From Theobroma cacao (lineage: Eukaryota; Streptophyta; Magnoliopsida; Malvales; Malvaceae): 64,000 nt of DNA. The notes beneath the pieces are model-generated. The model saw only the letters and a program-made list of their open reading frames with translations. It searched no databases and was not told the DNA's origin. Shown here one piece after another: positions 59,367 through 64,000 of this stretch; the first letter of the stretch is position 1; each line of letters begins with the position of its first letter. The stretch is taken from contig NC_030859.1 in NCBI RefSeq assembly GCF_000208745.1, positions 2,107,367 through 2,171,366 of the forward strand, in the 5' to 3' direction. Made by a program: the position numbers and the translations under genes.

Positions 59367-59897
59367 TCACGTTGTCTGTGATTGTACAATGTTATGCAAC
59401 ATACCTGAATCCATACGCACAGAACCGGAATCCGAATCCGGTCGATGGTGGAATATTTGCGGTGACGGAAACGGCGTGGCGTCGGTGCGGCACATGGGGC
59501 AACTCGAATGAGAATAGAGCCACATATCGATGCATGGTGCATGGTACGAATGCAGGCACTCCGGCAACGTTCTCAACTCTTCACCCTCTTCGAACTGAGA
59601 CAAGCAGACCGCGCACATTCCGTCGTCGTCTACCAAGCCCATGCCCTTTTGGTACTTATGGGCCGGGATGAGTTGGGCTGCTGAAATCTCCGAGCTTGGT
59701 ACCGCCGACGTTTCGTGCCTAAAAGAATGCTGCGGTAGCTGACGCTGTGCTTGTTGTGGCCTTGGGATTTGGGTATGACGGCGGCACCACCCCATGGCAA
59801 TGCAATGGTAGATTGTCACCACCAAGGCTGCCGATCCGATGCCGACTAAAATGACGGATAATTTGGTGTTCTCTAAACCGAAATCGCTTTCCCCCAT
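59367..59897 (-). CDS. ATL-type RING-H2 E3 ubiquitin ligase
   Basis: I start at the Met at 59897 ([12 protein letters not shown]), giving 176 residues; an upstream Met at 59993 would add 32 residues with no family character. A single membrane segment lies at about 13-35, then a basic, Gln-rich linker, then a RING-H2 finger from C95 to C136: C-x2-C-x15-C-x1-H-x2-H-x2-C-x10-C-x2-C, with the usual Pro-Glu before the third Cys and the Trp after the sixth ligand (DMWL). This N-terminal anchor plus RING-H2 order and the intronless gene are typical of the plant ATL family, membrane-bound ligases acting in defence, hormone and nutrient responses. The GLD motif usual before the ring is replaced by [12 protein letters not shown]. 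The target is unknown. Confidence 0.9.
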   Translation of the reverse strand: MGESDFGLENTKLSVILVGIGSAALVVTIYHCIAMGWCRRHTQIPRPQQAQRQLPQHSFRHETSAVPSSEISAAQLIPAHKYQKGMGLVDDDGMCAVCLSQFEEGEELRTLPECLHSYHAPCIDMWLYSHSSCPMCRTDATPFPSPQIFHHRPDSDSGSVRMDSGMLHNIVQSQTT

Positions 59898-59997
59898 GGC
59901 AGAGAATGAACCATGAAACAAAAAAATGGTCGGCGTTTTGGATACCAAGTAGCATTTGAATTGTGTTGGGCATTGCTTTGGCGATGAATGCAAAGAT

Positions 59998-61357
59998 TAG
60001 CATTGTCCTATGAAGAATATTATAATATCAGTGAAAATTACATCAAATCATTCACAAAGCTTGTAAGGAGAATTGGATTGATCAATTTCCTTGATAATAC
60101 TTAGAATTCTTTTTTACTTCATTTGCTAATAATGTTATATTGTGATTATTTTAGGGTACATGTAAAAGTTTCAGGCTTGAATTACGTAAAAAGAGTTATA
60201 TGGTATTGGAATCTATTTCATGTGTAAAGGTCACGAGATTGTACTCTCAATTCAAAAGATATCAAGAAGTCTATCTCATTCAATTATGTAACACGTTATA
60301 ATAGAATTTTTAGACCTCGTATCTTTCATAGAAGTCTTACATCAATGAAGAGTTTGATAAACTTTAATATTACTTTTTACGTACCCGTAATTTTAACTCA
60401 AAAGATATATCTATCAAATAAAAGAAGACTTTGATATCTATTTTATCTTCGTAATATGAATCTTTTGTTTTCATGCAGAATAAGCAATACATTATCCAAT
60501 GATTTGTTTTCTTTTTTTTTTTTCCCTTTGACATAGTTGATAAAGCAATTAAGACGCCAAATACATTGCTTCTATGACTTTACAAGGAATTTAAAAGCTT
60601 CAATTTGTACCAACAATAATTTAATAATTGAAATCAATTGGAAATTATTCTACATGGATTAATAAAGAATAGGATCAAAAGATTCAACTAAAATGGATAG
60701 GGGGATATCTTCAATGTTCAACTGAAGGTAAACATGAATCAAATCCATCCATTTTGTTGGTACCCAAATGTGGCAAAAAGGAGGAAGTTGGCCCCCTTTT
60801 TGAAAACTTTTTATTAGTGAATTTGACATCAACTAACTTATAAAAGTGAAAAGGATGGGGGAATCTTCAATGATGCTTCTTTTTGAATAATTGTTCATTG
60901 TTTGATTAGCAAAAGCCAATCACTTATCACTTGCATGGACCAGAAAAAAAATTAAAAAAAAAAAACCAAAGATAAGGTCTCCAAACTGGAATAACCTGAA
61001 TCTCAAATCAAAGCAGCCTCTATTTGAGACTTTTTCTTTTTTCTTTTTGATAAGGAAAACTAGATATATATATGCTTTTTTAATACAATTTATACCCATT
61101 TTTTTATTCTTTAGGTTCAATACACTTTTGCTGGTGGAGAGAATAATGGTTGGTCACCAAAAAAGAATGGAAAGGAAATGAGGTAGGAGGAAGCTTTTTC
61201 TCTTTTCTTTTACCTTTTTTTTTTCTTTTTCATTTGGTTGAAAAGAATATGAGAGAAGAAGAACAAAGAGATTTTGATCACACTATTTCATACCTTCAAA
61301 ATTTCATAAGTAGGAAAACACCCATTAAAATTGAGAATGCATAGTTTAATAAAGCCG
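59998..61357. other. AT-rich intergenic DNA
   Basis: No credible gene. Around 60270-60480 lies sequence resembling the dispersed repeat at 30400-30840. Confidence 0.45.
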
Positions 61358-61725
61358 TAATATTTTAAAAAGTTTTTGAATTATTCAATTAAAATAAACT
61401 CTTATTCTTCAATTAAGTTTAATCAAATTCTTGTATTTTTATTTTATAGTCAAACAAGTATTTATAATTAATGATTGATTAATCGTCATTAATTAAAACG
61501 TCACTTTAATTATGTTATCATGTAATATTATTGTTTATTATAACATGTCAACATATTATGATAATATCATATAACTTAAAATGACTTTGGCTAACGATAA
61601 TTAGTTAATTGTCGATTATAAGAACTTATTTGATCTAAAATTAAAATATAAAAATTTGATTAAATGTAAAAAACTAATAATTTATTTAAATTTTTATGAA
61701 TAATTTAAAATTTTTTAAGTATTAT
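61358..61725. mobile_element. Palindromic MITE-like element, copy 3
   Basis: The clearest copy. TAATATTTTAAAAAGTTTTT at the left and AAAATTTTTTAAGTATTAT at the right are inverted matches, and the arms continue to pair through AATTATTC..AATAAA, ATTTAATCAAAT and TCTAAAATTAAAATATAAAA against TTTTATTTTATAGTC for about 150 bp. Confidence 0.6.
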
Positions 61726-62983
61726 GTTTTTAATAAATGAGTTCAAAATCCAATCAATCAACTAGTGAGAATTAAAAAAAAAAAAGAAGAGAGTCTCCCT
61801 ATTTTAAGCCCCCATTGAATTTTTTTTAATTTATATCTTCTCTTTCAACCAAATATAATTTAATCTCCATGTTATTTCTATAAATGTTTTTTTTTGTTGA
61901 AATAATACAAATTGTCTTTAGCTACCCGAAGAGCTTCTGCTTTCATTGCCCCTCACAATATTTCTACTTAATAATTTATAAATAATTTATCATGTTCCAA
62001 AAAGAGAATAAAAAAAACAAAACAAAACAAAAAATTTGTCTTGTTCTAATGATATGTGCATCCTAATAAGCTTTGCATAATTAGAATCTTTATTTTAATA
62101 TTATAATAATGTCACTAAGGAAGAAACACATTAAAAAAATTCAATTATGAGATAATTAAAAATTATACAAAACAGTAATCATACAATAATATAAGAAAGA
62201 TAATGCAATGAGGAGACTAAACTAGTTTCAACATTCATGAATTTATTATGCTTAAAATTGTTGTTTGAATAATATAATTGCATAAAGCTTGTCAATCAAT
62301 ACTAGAACTATATTTAATTAATTAATTAATTTATTTATTTATTTATCAAGTTGTCTTACATCAATGAACATAACCCACACAAAAATTGACGGATCACTTT
62401 GAATATTAAAAACTTTTCCACATATTGCATATGCACATGACATCTGTTCGAAATGATGAGATCATTGTAAAATTATTATATATATATATACGCACGTTTT
62501 ATCTATATGTAGATCTAATCGTACATTTCAAGTCAAAATTTATTTTTTTGGAAAATCTTTTTATTAATTATTACATTTAGATTAAGATTAAGAGTTTGTA
62601 AAGTCTTAATTTTATTCATCTTAAATTTCATATGATAATTATTTATATATATTTACAAATATGGATATCGACGAATACCTTATAAAAGAGTATGCAGGAT
62701 TATTTAATTTGATTAAGTAAGATTATGATACTTTATAACTCGATTCAAGTAATTAATTAATTTATATATGAATTATAATAGACTCATCATTTTAGAGTTA
62801 TATAATATAAATAATGTTGAAACAATGTAGATTTATGATAATTATTTATATATTAGAAAAATAGAAAATCAAATAACCAAATTTAAGATTATAAGTTTAA
62901 TTAGGTAAGATTTAATGTATTTTATTTTCTCTTTTAATTCTAATTGGAAAAAAAAAGAAAGCCTTAAAACAAAAAAGGAAACT
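61726..62983. other. AT-rich intergenic DNA
   Basis: Very AT-rich, with (TTAA)n and TA-rich runs near 62310-62345 and 62478-62490. No gene seen. Confidence 0.5.
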
Positions 62984-63005
62984 AGCACGTGTCTTAACAC
63001 GTGCT
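62984..63005 (+). promoter_or_regulatory. Inverted pair of G-boxes
   Basis: AGCACGTG and CACGTGCT, separated by six bases (TCTTAA), form a palindrome with two CACGTG cores at 62986-62991 and 62998-63003. G-boxes bind bZIP and bHLH factors (ABA, light, clock). They lie about 100 bp upstream of the probable leader of the gene at the right edge. Confidence 0.6.
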
Positions 63006-63079
63006 CCTCAACTAGTTTTTTGGGGTCGGTTTTTTGTACTTTCTCAGACGACGTTATAACACTCTATGGCACTGTTAGT

Positions 63080-64000
63080 CTTATCAGATAAGAGGGAGAC
63101 GCCTTGTTTGACCGCTGTTTTTCGCTTCCCAGTTCAATCCAAAAAACAGAAGGAAAACGCCGTCAACATTTCCGTTACCTAACGTCGTCAATTCTTAACG
63201 GTCGCCGCTGCCTCCTTCATTTCCATATTCAATCCGTTTTCTCTCTCAAAGGGGGGATCATTATTCAAGCTCTCAAATTTCTCTGGATTCAAAGCCTCTC
63301 CTTTTAGGTAATAATAATGAAAATAAAATTTCTTTTTATTTTATTTTGTCTTGTTTTTTAGGTTTAGGTTTTTTGTTTTGGTGTGATTGATTTGATTTGC
63401 TTTTCAAATCTGTTCTTTTTGCGGCTGTTAATATTCGGTTAGATTTTATTGGATTCTGGTTCATGTAGAATCTTGGGTTTGCTCCTTTTTTTTTCTTTTG
63501 TTATATTCTGTTTGGTTGCTGGGAGAAAATCCATAGAAAGTGAAAATTTTGAATCTTTAATTGTTTTAGGGTATTTTAGATCTTGGAGAGTGAAAACATT
63601 AGCTTGACTAGGCCTTGATATAGGGTTTATTTGTCTTGTAAAAGAAGCATCTTTTTCGTTATTCTGAATCCATTTTCGTATGGAAAATTTGGGATTGAAT
63701 TGGGTTTTTGTTTCTTGTAATGGAATTTATTGGATATGAATATGGATTTTTTTTATTGAGTGGAGGTGTTTTTGTTGATGTTTTTCAGGTTGGTTTTTTT
63801 GGTGCTAACTATGTACTGTTCATGCTCTTGTCGGTTTTAGTGTGAATATGGTTGATTGATGGAATTTTGTGGGTATTATTGTGGTGGGGATTGAACCATG
63901 AAGATATTTATGAGATTCATCAGTGGTTTTGTGGATTGATTGATTGATGGATCTACTACACTGCTGGTTTTTTCTTTTGATTCGTGAAGATGTCAATAGG
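63080..64000 (+). other. Probable 5' leader and first intron of a gene running off the window
   Basis: About 63100-63307 is GC-richer and pyrimidine-rich like a 5' UTR. CCTTTTAG followed by GTAATA at 63308 is a plausible donor. The following 480 or more bases are T-rich like a 5' UTR intron, with candidate acceptors such as TTTTTCAG before 63790. Short upstream reading frames occur, and ATGTCAATAGG at 63991 may be the start of coding, cut by the window edge. The product cannot be named. Confidence 0.45.

Noticed and set aside
59367..59993. RING-H2 protein starting at the Met at 59993
   Set aside because: The extra 32 residues have no family character, and the Met at 59897 gives the usual short N-terminus directly before the membrane segment.
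1..64000. CRISPR arrays, operons and ribosome binding sites
   Set aside because: The window is eukaryotic nuclear DNA (introns, U6 genes, plant families). No regularly spaced direct repeats of CRISPR type were seen.

Overview
This is nuclear DNA of a flowering plant, most likely a eudicot. It is AT-rich, its genes are split by short GT-AG introns, it carries plant-specific families (Dof, DC1, CASP-like, ATL-type RING-H2), and it has two plant-type U6 snRNA genes with USE plus TATA promoters. I cannot name the species from sequence alone.

Layout. 0-11 kb: two DC1 (Cys/His-rich) genes on the plus strand (735-1487 and 8781-9440), separated by repeats and a decayed gene, then a three-exon CASP-like membrane protein gene on the minus strand (9707-10966). 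11.35-12.43 kb: an intronless, broken copy of SLX1 (GIY-YIG endonuclease subunit) bracketed by a 17-bp direct repeat, so a retrocopy. 12.4-18.3 kb: gene-poor, with a (TA)n tract holding the only ambiguous base. 18.3-19.6 kb: a two-exon Dof transcription factor (minus). 19.6-31.4 kb: a long AT-rich stretch with no gene I can support.

31.4-42.5 kb is the dense housekeeping part: a cytosolic HSC70 gene with a canonical heat-shock element and TATA box; a nine-exon gene on the minus strand for a 309-aa protein that looks like an FMN-binding split-barrel/DUF2470 (HugZ-like) protein; and, head to head with it, the eleven-exon gene for the beta subunit of protein geranylgeranyltransferase I. At 44.4-45.3 kb lies an intronless gene (minus) for a single-pass membrane protein of unknown function.

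48.7-58.9 kb is the most unusual part: a degenerate local tandem array followed by two U6 snRNA genes in duplicated segments. At least four array units carry a U6-like promoter. In two of them the USE and TATA boxes are intact with exactly the spacing seen in the two U6 genes, followed by a short G-initiated sequence (about 78-93 nt), a covarying 3' hairpin and a T-run. I read this as a candidate undescribed Pol III small-RNA family. One U6 duplicate also contains a poly(A)-tailed retroposon insertion that the other lacks.

59.4-59.9 kb: an ATL-type RING-H2 E3 ligase gene (minus). 63.1-64.0 kb: the probable 5' leader and first intron of a gene that runs off the window, preceded by a palindromic pair of G-boxes. 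Three copies of a palindromic MITE-like element (about 4.8-5.2, 46.9-47.3 and 61.4-61.7 kb) are scattered through the window.
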